In this document: positions 1 to 10,317 of the stretch, in pieces
How positions within the stretch are numbered: position 1 is the stretch's first letter
How the letters are laid out: every line of letters starts with the position of its first letter
Assembly (NCBI GenBank): GCA_033065855.1
Contig: JAVXUO010000147.1
Location: 186,001 to 250,000 of the forward strand
Length of the DNA stretch: 64,000 nt
From: Escallonia rubra
Taxonomy: Eukaryota; Streptophyta; Magnoliopsida; Escalloniales; Escalloniaceae
Direction of reading: 5' to 3'
Program-made: the position numbers and the translations under genes
The notes under the pieces: model-generated
What the model saw: only the letters and a program-made list of their open reading frames with translations
What the model was told of the DNA's origin: nothing
Database searches by the model: none

Positions 1-979
1 TTATCACTTGTACTACTACAATTCCCGTAATTATGTTAACAACTGAAGTGAACCATTCCTTACACTCTTAAGTGAACCATCAAGGGTCTAATGTCTAGTT
101 TCTTTAGTGGTCCAAACTGTAGCCTTTCAAGGTATAGTGACGTAGCTCCCTCACATCAGTAATTCAAGTTTTGTCTTTGCCACTGAAAAAGCATGATTTT
201 TCGTTTTGATGTCTACATTTAAAGTTAGTTTAAGAACTTTAATATTTGAATGGAAAAACCTCGTAGTCCCTTCTTCTCCTCGTCACGCTCATTGTTTTAA
301 GAAAGTACAAACTTATCAACACACAAACATGATATATGAGCACGTCGTCATATCATCTGAATTTTGCTTTAGAAAAAGCAAACTGAAGTAAACATCTAGC
401 ACTATTAGGCACTTTTATCTTAATTTTGCTTCTGTACAATGAATAAAAGACTGCTATATTTTCCCTTTGCTTGTAGATTCTAAAATCGAAACATAAGCAT
501 GATTATTTACGTTCGCTTAGACAATGAATTCAATAAATCTCTAATTTTAACTTCCCACCCCCCATCTTATTTCCTGCAACATTATTGAATGTGGTAAATC
601 CGCAATCTCTCTACATATCTGTTACGTCGAAACTCTGGAGAGACCTTGTAACTCTTGAGCGGAATTATACTACACAAAATAAACAACGGGTTACTCGACG
701 GATTTTGTTCTGCCGGAGGACCTCCAGGGCTTAAGTCAGTTTTAACATGAGGGAGAAGACTGAATATCAAAGAAAGTGTATAAAGTGCGTTAGTACTTAG
801 GTTTACCTGAACCTCATAAAGGCCTTCATATGGGGGCGTAAGGTGGTTACCTTATTCTAATAGAAATAGAGGACCATAAAGTATTTGTAGATGTTATGGA
901 AATCTGATCCCAACGGCCCAATTAATGGGTGGATATTTTGCCCAACTTTGTTTGTATTTGTCACTCAGTAGACATCCTT
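1..979. other. AT-rich stretch, nothing recognised
   Basis: Short open frames only, none with a recognisable motif. It adjoins a minus-strand Tat-like reverse transcriptase remnant and may include decayed downstream parts of that element, but I could not match RNase H or integrase motifs here. Confidence 0.5.
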
Positions 980-1921
980 TTGAGATCAAACTTTGACGAG
1001 AATATCATCAACATAAACCTCCATGTTTTTGCTAATGAAAGGCTAGAACATCTTGTTCACCAAGCGCTAATTAATATGCAGCTCTGACATTCTTTTAAGC
1101 CGAAGAGCATCAATTCACAACGATAGAGGGCTTGATCAGTTTAAAGGTCGTCTTTAGGATGTCTACCTTGAGTATATAAATATGGTTGTATGCGAAAAAG
1201 CGTCAATGAAACTAAGGAGCTAATGACCAGTTGCATGAATCAGGATGTCAATGCAAGGTAAAGGGTAGCAATTCAAGAAAACATTGTTGAGGTTGGTGAA
1301 CATAATACAGATATGCCAATTTCAGTGTAATTTAGAAACCATAAGCATATCGGAGATCCCGATCTGGATAGTCAATTTCTTGAATGAAATCGGTCGTGAC
1401 GTTATTTATGCCTCTTTTTTAATGCATAAATTGTCGCTTGTGGGCAAACAAATACTTCTTTTGGTTGACCAACATGTGTGCACGATCAACCCTGAGCAAA
1501 TGAGAGATTACACTTGGATCAACACCGGGGATGCCCGCTGCGGGCCATGCAAACACATTGTGATAGTTGGACAAGAAGGAGATGAGTTGTTCATGAAGCT
1601 CTCTTTGCACCATGCAACCAATGAAAACCAATTTTTCCTCATTCCCTAAGGAAAAAGAGGAACAGAGTCAAGTGACTCCTTTTGTTTGGCCCTCCTTGTT
1701 GTCTTCTTATTGCACTGATCCTCGACTAGCATGGCCTCTTTGTGCTTGCAAGCGGCTACAACACCACTTGCCCGTAGTTTGGCTTCCTTTTATTTCCAAT
1801 ACGATCTGTTTTGTAGGGAACTTCATCTTCAAATGATAGGTGAAAACCACCACGTAGAGCTTGTTAAGGCTTGGTCGTCCCAATAGGAAGAGATGACTTT
1901 GACAACGTGCCTGCTGGGACT

Positions 1922-1960
<39 letters not shown>

Positions 1961-2280
1961 TTCAATATTCACAGTGAGACGTGTGAATTCAGAAGTGGTG
2001 AAGGCACATGACTCAACCTTTTGCGAGGGAGTTTCATTTGCTTGAATGCATGAAAACAATGACTGTTATAAACTAGTACTCTCTTCATGTCGAAGGCAAT
2101 CATCCGCAGTGTGATGACTTCCGCATTGACTTCTGGGTCTTGTACACCCTTCAAATCAGATTCATCAAAAGAGAGAGTCAATTTTGAACCTTTTGCAGAG
2201 CCATTGGCAAGATTATTTGACGTTGCTATCCCATCTTGGCTATGCACTCTTAAACCGCTCTTGGGTCCCGCTCCCACGAC
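980..2280 (-). pseudogene. Tat-like Ty3/gypsy pol remnant (protease and reverse transcriptase)
   Basis: On the minus strand, pieces of a Tat/Ogre-lineage polyprotein can be followed from high to low coordinates across several frames. At 2100-2200 there is a protease-region block (SFDESDLKGVQ, then VITLRMIAFDMKRVLV). At about 1790-1855 comes LLGRPSLNKLYVVVFTYHLK, the block that follows the protease in this lineage. At 1419-1631 is the linker reading NVFAWPAAGIPGVDPSVI. At 1180-1310 is FTNLNNVFLNCYPLPCID followed by LLSFIDAF, and at 985-1060 is RLVNKMF and the catalytic NMEVYVDDILVK. The order is the family order, but frameshifts and stops separate nearly every block, so no protein can be made. 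Gag, RNase H and integrase were not found next to it. Lineage assignment rests on motif wording seen by eye. Confidence 0.85.
1924..1957. repeat. (AG)n microsatellite
   Basis: An uninterrupted GA dinucleotide run of about 34 bp inside the Tat-like remnant. It interrupts the decayed coding region on the minus strand and produces a poly-Leu/Ser reading there that has no coding meaning. Confidence 0.95.
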
Positions 2281-2350
2281 ATGTCAATATTTTTAACTGT
2301 CAAAGTTCAACGCTACCGAGCCGGGCGAAGCGCACCATTAACTGACGTAA

Positions 2351-2550
2351 TTTTCTTCTCCACCGAGAAAAGTACTTTTCTTCTCCGCCAAGTAACATAC
2401 TTTTCATCTCCGCTAGGTAATGTGCTTTTCTTCTTCTCCAAGAAACATACTTTTCTTCTTCACCAAGTAACGTGTCTTTTTTCCTCCGCTAAGAAACATA
2501 CTTTTCTTCTTTGCCAAGTAACATACATTTTTTCTCCGTTAAGAAATATG
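2351..2550. repeat. 25-bp minisatellite, 8 units
   Basis: Eight head-to-tail units begin at 2351, 2376, 2401, 2426, 2451, 2477, 2502 and 2527. Each starts with TTTTCTTCTCC or a close variant and ends in AAGTAACATAC or a close variant. All are 25 bp except one of 26 and a final one of 24. Units differ by a few substitutions, so the array is not very recent. Confidence 0.9.
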
Positions 2551-3196
2551 TTTCTAGTGACTTTTATTTAGTGACGCTAAAAAAATGCTGTTAATAATTG
2601 TCGTTGAAAGTGTTAGAAGAAAAGAAACTAGACATCGACTAAAATTGCAACCTCCCACCATCATGCCACCAGCAGGACCTATAACCAACACACCCATATT
2701 ATTCCTCTTGTCTTGCAACGTAAACTAGCAACCTGACCACGAAGGCAATGACAACCACCACCAGACCATTAAAAGCAGTCTTTCTGACCAAAAGAGAGAA
2801 AGGGAAATTAACCTGGTAAGGTAAAAATAACCCTTTTAAAGAATCACCACCAACTATAACCCGCAGAGCACCAGAACGCCCACCAACCCGAAAGACAGAT
2901 CAACCACCACCAATCCAACCTACGAAAGAGGGAAACAAAAAGATAACTTGGATGATTGAATAATGTCTAGCAACCACCGATCAGTGGCACCACTAACCTA
3001 CCAAACACGAAACACCAAAGGCCAGACTCGTAATCAGGAACAAGTAATCTTCACTCTAACACACGGGCTAAACGCATGATGGACCACCCACGTGATCTCG
3101 CCACCCGTATATCTGACGACATGAGGATGCTCGCCAGGGCGAAAGGGAGCAAAAGAGGAAACTGAAGCAGCTACCAAAAGGGTACCACGCCACCAC
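2551..3196. other. no gene recognised
   Basis: CA/CCA-rich intergenic sequence. No motif, inverted repeat or credible coding frame was seen. Confidence 0.5.
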
Positions 3197-3382
3197 GTGC
3201 TGGATGAAACTAGCATTGGCAGCAGAAACGGGACTGGGGCTTTTCTTTTAAGAGCAATTAGATTAGATAATGAACTCATTAATGAGTTGGAACGATTCAA
3301 GCGGCAACGAGAGGGCCATCAAGCAAGAATTAAGATGAGGTGGCTCAGCCGAGGTAGAAATACTAAATTAGAGAGGTTTTAG
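3197..3382 (+). pseudogene. possible LINE (non-LTR retrotransposon) fragment
   Basis: The frame ends with the string HQARIKMRWLSRGRNTK. This resembles the conserved block before the reverse transcriptase core of plant L1-type LINEs (aromatic-x-Q-x-R-hydrophobic-x-W-L-x-x-G-x-x-N-T-K), preceded by a helical charged stretch (NELINELERFKRQREG) as in that family. Only about 60 residues are legible and the frame stops at 3380-3382. No reverse transcriptase core follows. The call rests on one motif and could be coincidence. Confidence 0.35.
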
Positions 3383-3888
3383 AAAAGAAAACCGTGGAGT
3401 AACGGCAGTCTTAGCGTAATTCTAGTGGAAAATATGAATAAATATTGTGTTTAAAAAATGGCTTAATTACACTAAGAGCCCTGTGTTTTTCCAAAGGATG
3501 CAACTAAACCCTCTCGTTCATCATTGAGCTATCAACATTCTATAGTTTACCTTTCCTTATAGCTGTGATAAATTAGTAATAGATGTGAAGTATTTTGTTA
3601 GATATTCAGCGTAAAGCAGCCATTTTAGGTTACCTTTTCCAAAGGATGCACATCGCTACTATCTTTCAACCAGAGCTAGCATTCGCAAGCCCCTTTCCTA
3701 TCGGTCAGCGTGAGTCAAGAACACTAGTGATGTGGTGTGTGGGTAGTGATGTGGTGGTGTTGGTCGTGACGGTGGATGGGAGTGGTGGTTGTTTGATGAA
3801 GAGAATGAAATACGGGTGGAAGAAGAAGAGTAAACCCTTGAATTCATATTTACTACTTAAAGTTTTATTTCATGTTTCTTTTGAAGAC
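3383..3888. other. no gene recognised
   Basis: AT-rich flank of the MITE that starts at 3892. A frame at 3595-3921 runs into the MITE and shows no recognisable domain. Confidence 0.5.
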
Positions 3889-3891
3889 TTA

Positions 3892-4346
3892 GGGTCTGTT
3901 TGGAATCACTTACAGTTCTGATTTTCAGTTTTAAAAGAAAACCAAAACCAGTTTAGTTTTTATTTTTTACAAAAACATTACCCATTTTTTATTTTGAGTT
4001 TTTTCTTTTGAGTGTTTGATTACCAAGTTTTTATTTTGAGTTTTTTTTCTTTGGTGGTGGTGGCGGTGGGGTGACGGTGGCCGATAGCGGGTGGCGGTAG
4101 TGGGGGTGGCGTGGCAGGTGGGGGGTGGCGGTGGCCGGGGCGAGGACAGTGGTTGCAGTGGCGGGTGGCGGTGATGGTCTCAAAACAAAAACCAAAAACT
4201 CCAAAATGGGAGTTTTGAAAAATAGCTCTGTTTTAAAATTTGATTTTCAAAACTGAAGGAAAAAAAACGAAAATCAAACGCGTTTTTTTCTCCAGTTTAC
4301 AGAACTGAAGAAAAAACTGAAAACTTAAGTGATTTCAAACGATACC
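3892..4346. mobile_element. Tourist-like (PIF/Harbinger-type) MITE, 455 bp
   Basis: The ends form an imperfect inverted repeat: GGGTCTGTTTGGAATCACTT at the left, and at the right the reverse complement of GGTATCGTTTGAAATCACTT, about 16 of 21 positions matching when extended by one base. TTA stands immediately outside both ends (3889-3891 and 4347-4349), the target duplication expected of PIF/Harbinger elements. The similarity continues inward as AGTTTTCAGTTTT-like sequence on both sides, so the element can fold into a long hairpin. It encodes no transposase and would depend on one elsewhere. The unusual part is its centre, listed separately. Confidence 0.8.
4052..4172. repeat. G-rich GGTGGC-type low-complexity core of the MITE
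   Basis: About 120 bp built from GGTGGCGGTGG-type runs, with many GG and GGG tracts close together on the plus strand. It is strikingly GC-rich against an AT-rich surrounding element. It has G-quadruplex potential on paper; no coding sense was found. Confidence 0.7.
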
Positions 4347-4349
4347 TTA

Positions 4350-4860
4350 ATTGCACCGTGAACCTGGAGTTTACCAAAACTTGCAATTAAGGAATTAATA
4401 TTATGTTATAAGGAGTTGGGCAATGGTCCTTTTTTCAATGTAAAATGTAAGGCTACACCTAATCTATCAATGAAATACTACGTGTGTGTTAGTGGTGATT
4501 TCCCTCTTGTTTATATCCTACTTTTCACTCACATAAACATAGTTAAGCAATAAAAGACTTCAACTAGCCGTAACAGAGCAAGCTTTGATGCAATAGCCTG
4601 AACAATAACCAGAGCAATACTATTATAATTCATTTAGGACCCTTAAGTTCGGACATAAAACACATAAGTCCCTTATCTTTTGTTCCTGTGCCAGATAAGT
4701 CCATGTGGCCGAACATCCACGACAATGTCCACAAAGGCAAACCCCCAAATGAATATCAACAACAACATCCAGAAAAAAAAAAAGAAAAAAAAAGGAGCTG
4801 AGCTTTGATGTACACTAGTGGTCAAACTGATATGACAAAAACAAAGCTCAGCTCTAATGT
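4350..4860. other. no gene recognised
   Basis: AT-rich sequence with a poly-A-rich patch near 4770-4795. No supported feature. Confidence 0.5.
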
Positions 4861-4863
4861 AGT

Positions 4864-5057
4864 GGTCGCCGACACCCCCTCGCCATCCGCCGGGAGGGAA
4901 GATCCGAAAGCCATGCTCTAGAGCCTCTACCGACTCTGACAACCTTCAAGTGATTGATGATTATGAGGAGGACGACTCAGACTTTGCGACTGAGGATACC
5001 TCCAGCTCGACAGATCACGAGTCACGCGAGAAGAGGACAGTGGGGAATATTGAACCT
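4864..5057 (+). other. acidic C-terminal-like ORF tail, unrecognised
   Basis: A plus-strand frame opens after a stop near 4860 and ends with TAG at 5055-5057. It reads a basic/Pro-rich start and then an acidic, Ser/Thr-rich tail including VIDDYEEDDSDFATEDTSSS. No ATG begins it, so if real it is the last part of a longer, decayed ORF. I do not recognise it. It lies about 520 bp upstream of another plus-strand ORF start (5577) in the same old sequence layer. The composition looks protein-like, but a chance frame of 64 codons is possible. Confidence 0.3.
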
Positions 5058-5530
5058 TAGGCTTAGGATTTGCATTCCTTTTTTGTCTCTTTCTGGGACT
5101 TATAACAAGGACAAGTCTTTATGAACTACTTTTATCTAAAGAACTATTTTTATTTTTATTTTTATCACCTGCTGCTTATGTTGTATATACATACACGTAC
5201 ACCGGAAAGAGTACGGGAAAAACAAATTTCAAGTACAAATTGAGCTTGAAAACAAGTACAGGGATAAGAAAAAAAGGAAAACAGACCTTGCAGATTTTTT
5301 GTGCCCAACAACTTACTAGTCGATTTATCGTGGTTTACCGGCCGGTTGGTCAAAGGGTCAACTTTTTACACTTGGTTATAGAACGGCTTATATTAAGAGT
5401 GCCTAAACAGCCAGTATAAAAGTTAAGTGGCAGGTTTAATCGAAAACCTGTCAATTCGTTCGACTAACTTCCAGCTTTAATCCTACAAAATCCAGAGTTG
5501 TTTTATCTCTTGATATCAGGATAGAATCCT
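5058..5530. other. no gene recognised
   Basis: Intergenic AT-rich sequence leading into a TATA-like motif at 5531. Confidence 0.5.
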
Positions 5531-5539
5531 TTATAAATA
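5531..5539 (+). promoter_or_regulatory. TATA-like box upstream of the interrupted ORF
   Basis: TTATAAATA lies 38 bp before the ATG at 5577. Spacing and sequence suit a plant core promoter with a very short leader, but this is sequence inspection only. Confidence 0.35.
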
Positions 5540-5576
5540 TTGGACTTCTGGGTGCAGTTTCCTTAGAACTATTCCA

Positions 5577-5593
5577 ATGGTTGAGGCTGAAGA
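5577..5593 (+). pseudogene. start of an ORF split by retrotransposon A
   Basis: An ATG followed by codons reading MVEAE runs into the left end of element A at 5594. The same frame resumes at 44109 beyond the second GAAGA copy and runs to a stop at 44227-44229, giving 46 codons if the insertion and one target copy are ignored. The protein is not recognised. The continuation is described under 44104-45801. Confidence 0.5.
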
Positions 5594-5919
5594 TGTAACA
5601 CACAAAACTTTTATTTGTCAATAAAATTTTATTTTTACCTTAAACTAATTAAATTAGGGTAATTTCATTATATAATAAATTGTTGGCAAGCTTGGGAAAG
5701 AAAATAAATAATTAAGTCCAAGGGTTTCTAGGAAAATCCTTTTTAGCGTTGGTATAGATACCCTAGTTAGTCTTCCAGCCATCAAAATATTGTATGGCTT
5801 CTTGTTTCTCGTGAAACCAGAGAGAGAAAGGGGGAGAAAGAGGAAGAAGATAGGGCAAGGAAATTTCAATAAAATCCTTAATATTTTTCTCTCCATATAT
5901 ATATATATATATATATATA
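5594..5919 (+). repeat. element A 5' LTR, first part
   Basis: The segment aligns by eye with 34399-34705: shared stretches include GGCAAGCTTGGGAAAGAAAA, the run CCAAGGGTTTC, and GTGAAACCAGAGAGAGAAAG. It ends in an (AT)n tract (about 5896-5919), where the MULE inserted. The remainder of the LTR continues after 16950. Confidence 0.85.
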
Positions 5920-6396
5920 GAAGCTGATCCGTTGAGAGCGCTATCAAAATAGAGTATTTTGCAAGCGCGATCTGGCCGTCCATCCTGAAAAGATGGACGG
6001 CCCAAATCTTTTTTTTTTTCAAAAACTGTCAGTTGTCCGCGACATAGTGTCGCGGACAGTATTTTTTTTATCATTTTGCCCTTCCTCCCCTGTCCGCTAC
6101 ACTATGCGGCGGACGACTTTCTTGTCCTGACATGTGTAAGGAAAAAGACGCCCGCTACACTGTGTAGCAGACGGCCTTTCGACTGACACATGTCAGGAAC
6201 TATCCCGTCGCCCGCCAAGAAAGTCTTCTGTCAGTTCTTTACCCCCACGACGGTTACCTTGTCCGTATCTGTCACGTCAACAGTTTCCGCTACAAAGCGT
6301 GGCGGACGTTCTAAATGCAAAATTTATTTATGTACCTTTATTTCTGCACGTGGCAGAGTTGTTGGCAATTCTGTCCGCTATACAGTATCGCGGACA
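5920..6396 (+). repeat. MULE left terminal inverted repeat
   Basis: The first 390 bp or so match the reverse complement of 16355-16722 almost throughout. Shared tracts include TTTGCAAGCGCGATCTGGCC, CATCCTGAAAAGAT, and TTTACCCCCACGACGGTTAC. Beyond that the match weakens but both sides still carry palindromes. Five 23-bp palindromes start at 6035, 6092, 6150, 6285 and 6373; their partners in the right TIR are 16584, 16529, 16471, 16359 and 16318. Confidence 0.88.
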
Positions 6397-7012
6397 GTAT
6401 TACTCTTATACCCAAAAGTTCCCTAATTCTCCGCTCTTTTAACAAAATTTTCTTCTCCTTCAGATTCACTTTCTTCCACTTTCAGCTCCCCTCAAGCTTC
6501 GAGTAACACTTGCTTCAAGCTTTACTCAAGCAAGGAAAGTTTGTGATCTCCAAAATTTCTGGGTGGATTGACTGATAAAGTATAATTTTTTTTTTGGACA
6601 AAAAAATATAGATTTTTTGTGATGTTCTAGAAATTTGTCACTCTATTCATCAACTTGTGATGTTCATAAGCTAGAAATTTGTTAACTTTAAACAAATTCA
6701 TTGTAGTTAATTTCGATTTTTTTTAGGTTCGCTAACTTCGACACATGTATCCTATTTAAATTCGAATTTTTTGAGATATGTTTGTTGTATTTTGGCATGA
6801 TGAATTTGTCTATTTATCTTAGTAATTTTAATTTGTTATGTTCAATAAATCTATAATTAGCAAAATGGGAGACACTTTTGAGATTATGTATATGGTATAT
6901 TTGTCATCCTAAATTGGTCTATTCGCCAAGATAATTTTGAGATAATATTTTCAGTTGAAAATGTCATTTGATTGTCAAGCGTAATCTATTTCTACATAGG
7001 TCTTGTTTCACA
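6397..7012 (+). other. leader region of the transposase gene
   Basis: AT-rich sequence between the left TIR and the transposase ATG. A pyrimidine-rich stretch at 6430-6500 resembles plant 5' untranslated leaders, and an unspliced leader intron is possible. No motif is firm enough to call a start site. Confidence 0.35.
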
Positions 7013-8988
7013 ATGTCTGATTTCGTGTCGAGCTCCAACACCCCCGTTGATGCTAGTGATCCGTATCTAGGACGAACGTTTCAAACATTGGAAGAAGCTG
7101 AAGAATGTTTTCGAGCGTATTCATTGAGGGTTGGTTTTGACATTAGAATAAAGACTACAAGAATAAGCAACGTAACGAAAAAGATATGCTCTCGCTTATA
7201 CGAGTGTCATAGGGGCAGAAACCCAGTGCAGAATGAGACACGCGTAGGCAACGATGACAGTGATGACGAAATAGGATATTCGCGTAGAAGACAGGACTGC
7301 TTTGCGCGCACGAATTGCCAGGTCAAAATGTTCGTAAGCTATAAACCCAAGCAAGATCATTGGCTTATTACCAGCCTGGAACTGGCACACAATCACCCGT
7401 TAGTAACCCCTTCTAAGGTGAGTCAGATGCATCAACACAAGAAGATGGGTAAGGTCGCGAGGAGCCTAATTCACACAATGAGCGATGCGCGTATAGGACT
7501 TACCGAGATTGTTAATGTTTTTGCTGAACAAGCTGGGGGAATTCAAAATTTAAACTTTAATACGACAGACGTTCGTAACGCGGTCCAAACCCATAGATGA
7601 GCCGCGTATGACCTCAATGATGCTCAATCCACAATGAGCCTATTGAAACGGATGCAGATGGAGGACCCGCAGTTTACCTTCGATTATAAACTTGACGACG
7701 AGCATCGAGTTAGCACAATTTTTTGGGTCGACGGTCGTTCAAGGCTTGCTTATAAGCATTTTGGGGATGTCCTGACTTTTGACACCACATACCGTACCAA
7801 CAAGTACTCGATGCCGTTCACCCCTTTCACGGGGGTCAATCATCATTATCACTCCATCCCGTTCAGGTTCGCCTTGTTAAGGGACGAGAGCGAGAGCTCT
7901 TTTGAATGGTTATTTAGGGCGTGGCTGGAAGCCATGAACAACAAAGCACCGAAAGTGATCATCACCGATCAAGATTTGGAATTGAAGAATGCTATTGCTA
8001 CCGTCTTCCCAGATACTCGACATAACTTGTGCACTTGGCACATAAGCAACAAATACCCTGAACGTTTGCATCACGTGTATGCAAAGGGCTGCAGACTTTG
8101 CAACCACGTACAAACAAAGGGGAAGGTTGCTTAAGACCCCGCTGGAGCTGAACGGTGCCAAAGTCTATACGAAGGAGATCTTCCTGCTATACCAAGTAAA
8201 GCTGCGAAAGTCAGGACGATACTATATAAACAAGGTGGCATAAAATTCTACGCTATAAGGTTTATTCACTCGTGAATGACCGCGTCCCTGAGAAGTTGCG
8301 CATAATATATACGGTGAGCCATGACACATTGACGGACTCGGTGACATGTGTTCGTAAGAAGTTTGAGTTCCATGGCATCATGTGTAGACACATTCTGTGC
8401 TTTTTCACCCAGAAGAATATCAGGACAATCCCCGATAAATACGTCTTGGCACAGTGGACGAAAGGTGCAAACAGGTTGCACGGTACCGTTGCCTTTCCAG
8501 AGCACCCGTATACTAACTTTGAAGAATCAGAGACGTTGCGGTATAATCATCTGGTGACGATGTTCACCCGTTTGTCCGTAAAAGGTGCTGCTACAATGGT
8601 CGGATATAAACATCTCCTCGAGGTAGCTCAGCAGCAAGAGCCCATCGTCGACCAGTTGGAAGCAGCTTCAGTCAGCAATGCGGTTGACACCGAACCTACG
8701 ACGGGATCAGAAGATGACGAGCCCGGGGAGGAAGGCGATAATTATATCCGGCCTTTGGATCCAATTATATCGCAAACGAAAGGCCGCAAGAGATCTACGT
8801 GGATGAAAAGCTCTATTGGAACGACAACTCAACCTAAAAAGTTGAGAAGGTGTGCATTGTGCAACAAAATGACCGACCACGACAAGCGGAACCATTACAA
8901 GGCACTGGGGATAAGTCTAGGGGGTTTGCAAGATAGGGAAGAAGATGACGCCGAAGATAAGGACGAACAAGCTGCAGTGGACCTTTAA
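7013..8988 (+). pseudogene. FAR1/MURA-type MULE transposase, internally deleted
   Basis: The ATG at 7013 opens MSDFVSSSNTP. A FAR1-type zinc-binding DNA-binding domain follows (ECHRGR at about 7200, then CFARTNCQVKMFVSY and LELAHNHPL to about 7400). The MULE catalytic domain shows FWVDGRSR, first acid LTFDTTYRTN (D at 7781) and second acid IITDQDLELK (D at 7967), then HNLCTWHISNKYP. After 8134 the frame breaks; the text resumes near 8140 as TPLELNGAKVYTKEIFLLYQ and from 8272 contains a SWIM-type zinc finger ending FHGIMCRHILCFF (about 8345-8400) and a C-terminal CALCNK knuckle-like motif. The region expected between WHISNK and TPLEL, roughly 130 residues that include the catalytic glutamate, is missing. 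There is also an in-frame TGA at 7598-7600. The enzyme is therefore very likely dead. Confidence 0.88.
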
Positions 8989-9139
8989 TTTTTTGTATAA
9001 GCCATCAAGTTTGTTTGACATTTGTAATAATTTTTTTGTAATTTTTTTCTAATAATCTTTCGACCGAATACTGGAATTTTTTTTTCTGATGGACCTATGA
9101 GAGCCATCAAATCTAAGTTTCAATTTTTTTATTAGCCCC

Positions 9140-9356
9140 GTCCGCTACATAGTGTAGCGGACGCCTCTGTAGAGTCTTAAAACCTCAACACTTTAGAAAA
9201 TTTTGACCTTTTTTTATGTCCACTATACAATGTAGCGGACAACTCTTCAGAGTCCTAATTTTTTGGTGTTCTTTGTGTCCGCTACACAATGTAGCGGACG
9301 GCTGTGCAGAAAAAAAAAATTGGGGTTCTTTTTGTCCGCTACACAATGTAGCGGAC
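9140..9356. repeat. palindrome array 1 (4 copies)
   Basis: Four 23-bp palindromes at 9140, 9218, 9277 and 9334 with arms GTCCGCTACAC and GTGTAGCGGAC around one central base (variants included). Start-to-start distances are 78, 59 and 57 bp. The spacers share T-rich text such as TTTTGGTGTTCTTT. The array lies between the transposase and the B3 gene. Confidence 0.92.
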
Positions 9357-9368
9357 GACTCTATCCTG

Positions 9369-9378
9369 TTATATATTA
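9369..9378 (+). promoter_or_regulatory. TATA-like box of the B3-domain gene
   Basis: TTATATATTA lies about 140 bp before the ATG at 9519 and immediately after palindrome array 1. A C-rich leader (9440-9510) follows. It is a plausible core promoter with the array acting as its upstream region; this is not demonstrated. Confidence 0.35.
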
Positions 9379-9518
9379 ATCAGATCGACCAATCATCTTA
9401 TCACTCCATCCGTTTCTATATCTGTCTCGAACATCTCACCCAATCGCTACCCCATCTACGGCGACCCACATCTCCCCCCGACGCGGCGCCACCTCCCTCC
9501 GGCAACAGATCCGTCTTG

Positions 9519-10065
9519 ATGGCTTCTAATTCGTCGAGCACCAAATTTGTAGGCAACATGCACCTTGTAGGCAAACACTTCTTCAAGGTCATGATGCCTG
9601 GTTTTGATACAGAACTTGTAGGCCATCCCTCTTTCTCTGTGTTTTCGTGTGTGTTAAAAGTTTGATCTTTGGTTAAAAACTTACCTATTTTTTGTATTAT
9701 GAATATGTTAGGACATACCGGTAGCCTTTTGCTATTGTCTTACCACACTTTATTTCGATTCAACTTTAACCAGTCGCAAGGGGTCGTGGCATGTTAGAAT
9801 AAAAAAGAAGCGCGACCAAGATCAAATTTGTTTCGCAGAGGGTTGGAACCTCGGGGACTTTGTAGTCTTTGAACACATGGGGAACTGGAATTTTCAAGTG
9901 ACGGTGTTTGATCGGAGCACTTGGGAAAAAACTTTCCCCCAATGTCGAACCCAAAATTCTGTTATGAATAATTTTATGTTAATGTTCATTATTTTTCCGA
10001 ATTTTAGGTTCTTAATTGTGCATTTGAAAATTGTGATTGTTAATCGTACATTTTTTTATTGTTAA
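9519..10065 (+). CDS. B3 DNA-binding domain protein (REM-like), two exons, carried in the MULE
   Basis: Exon 1 (9519-9617, 33 codons) ends GKHFFKVMMPGFDTEL. A 94-bp intron with GT at 9618 and AG at 9710-9711 separates it from exon 2 (9712-10065), which continues in phase as DIPVAFCYCLTTLYF, then GSWHVRIKKKRD, ICFAEGWNLGDFVVFEHMGN and FQVTVFDRSTWEK. This order is a plant B3 domain of the REM type: FFK-PGF at the first strand, IP-x-AF, W-x-V, F--GW, L--GD-x-VF, and F-x-V-x-(I/V)-F. The domain is open throughout although its surroundings are decayed. The C-terminal 35 codons after FPQC look like translated AT-rich sequence, so the true end may be a lost exon. The predicted product, 150 aa, would be a single-B3 nuclear protein. 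It sits between palindrome arrays 1 and 2, as captured gene cargo would. Confidence 0.78.
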
Positions 10066-10139
10066 TTGATATTGAGATTGTTGATTCCGTCACTAAAACA
10101 TTGTTTCTGTCGCCAATTTCATTAAAAAGAATTATCGAC

Positions 10140-10317
10140 GTCCGCTGCAATGTCTAGCGGACGGCGCAGCAAAAAGTCTGATCTCCAACACTAAAAAAAA
10201 AAATTTGTTTCCTGTACGTCTGCTACACAGTGTAGTGGATGGCGCAGCAGAAAGTCTGATTCCAAAATTTCAAAAAAAAAATTGTTTCATGTATGTCCGC
10301 CACACTGTATAGCGGAC
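10140..10317. repeat. palindrome array 2 (3 copies)
   Basis: Copies of the 23-bp palindrome start at 10140, 10218 and 10295, 78 and 77 bp apart. The spacers repeat GGCGCAGCAGAAAGTCTGAT followed by a T/A-rich tract. The array closes the B3 segment on its right. Confidence 0.92.

Noticed and set aside
5654-6074. Minus-strand frames of about 100-120 codons across the LTR/MULE junction
   Set aside because: They cross an (AT)n tract and the transposon boundary, so they cannot be an evolved gene.
9216-9665. 149-codon plus-strand frame over palindrome array 1 and B3 exon 1
   Set aside because: It uses a non-ATG start, translates the array, and reads through the intron donor at 9618. The B3 gene starts at 9519 and splices.
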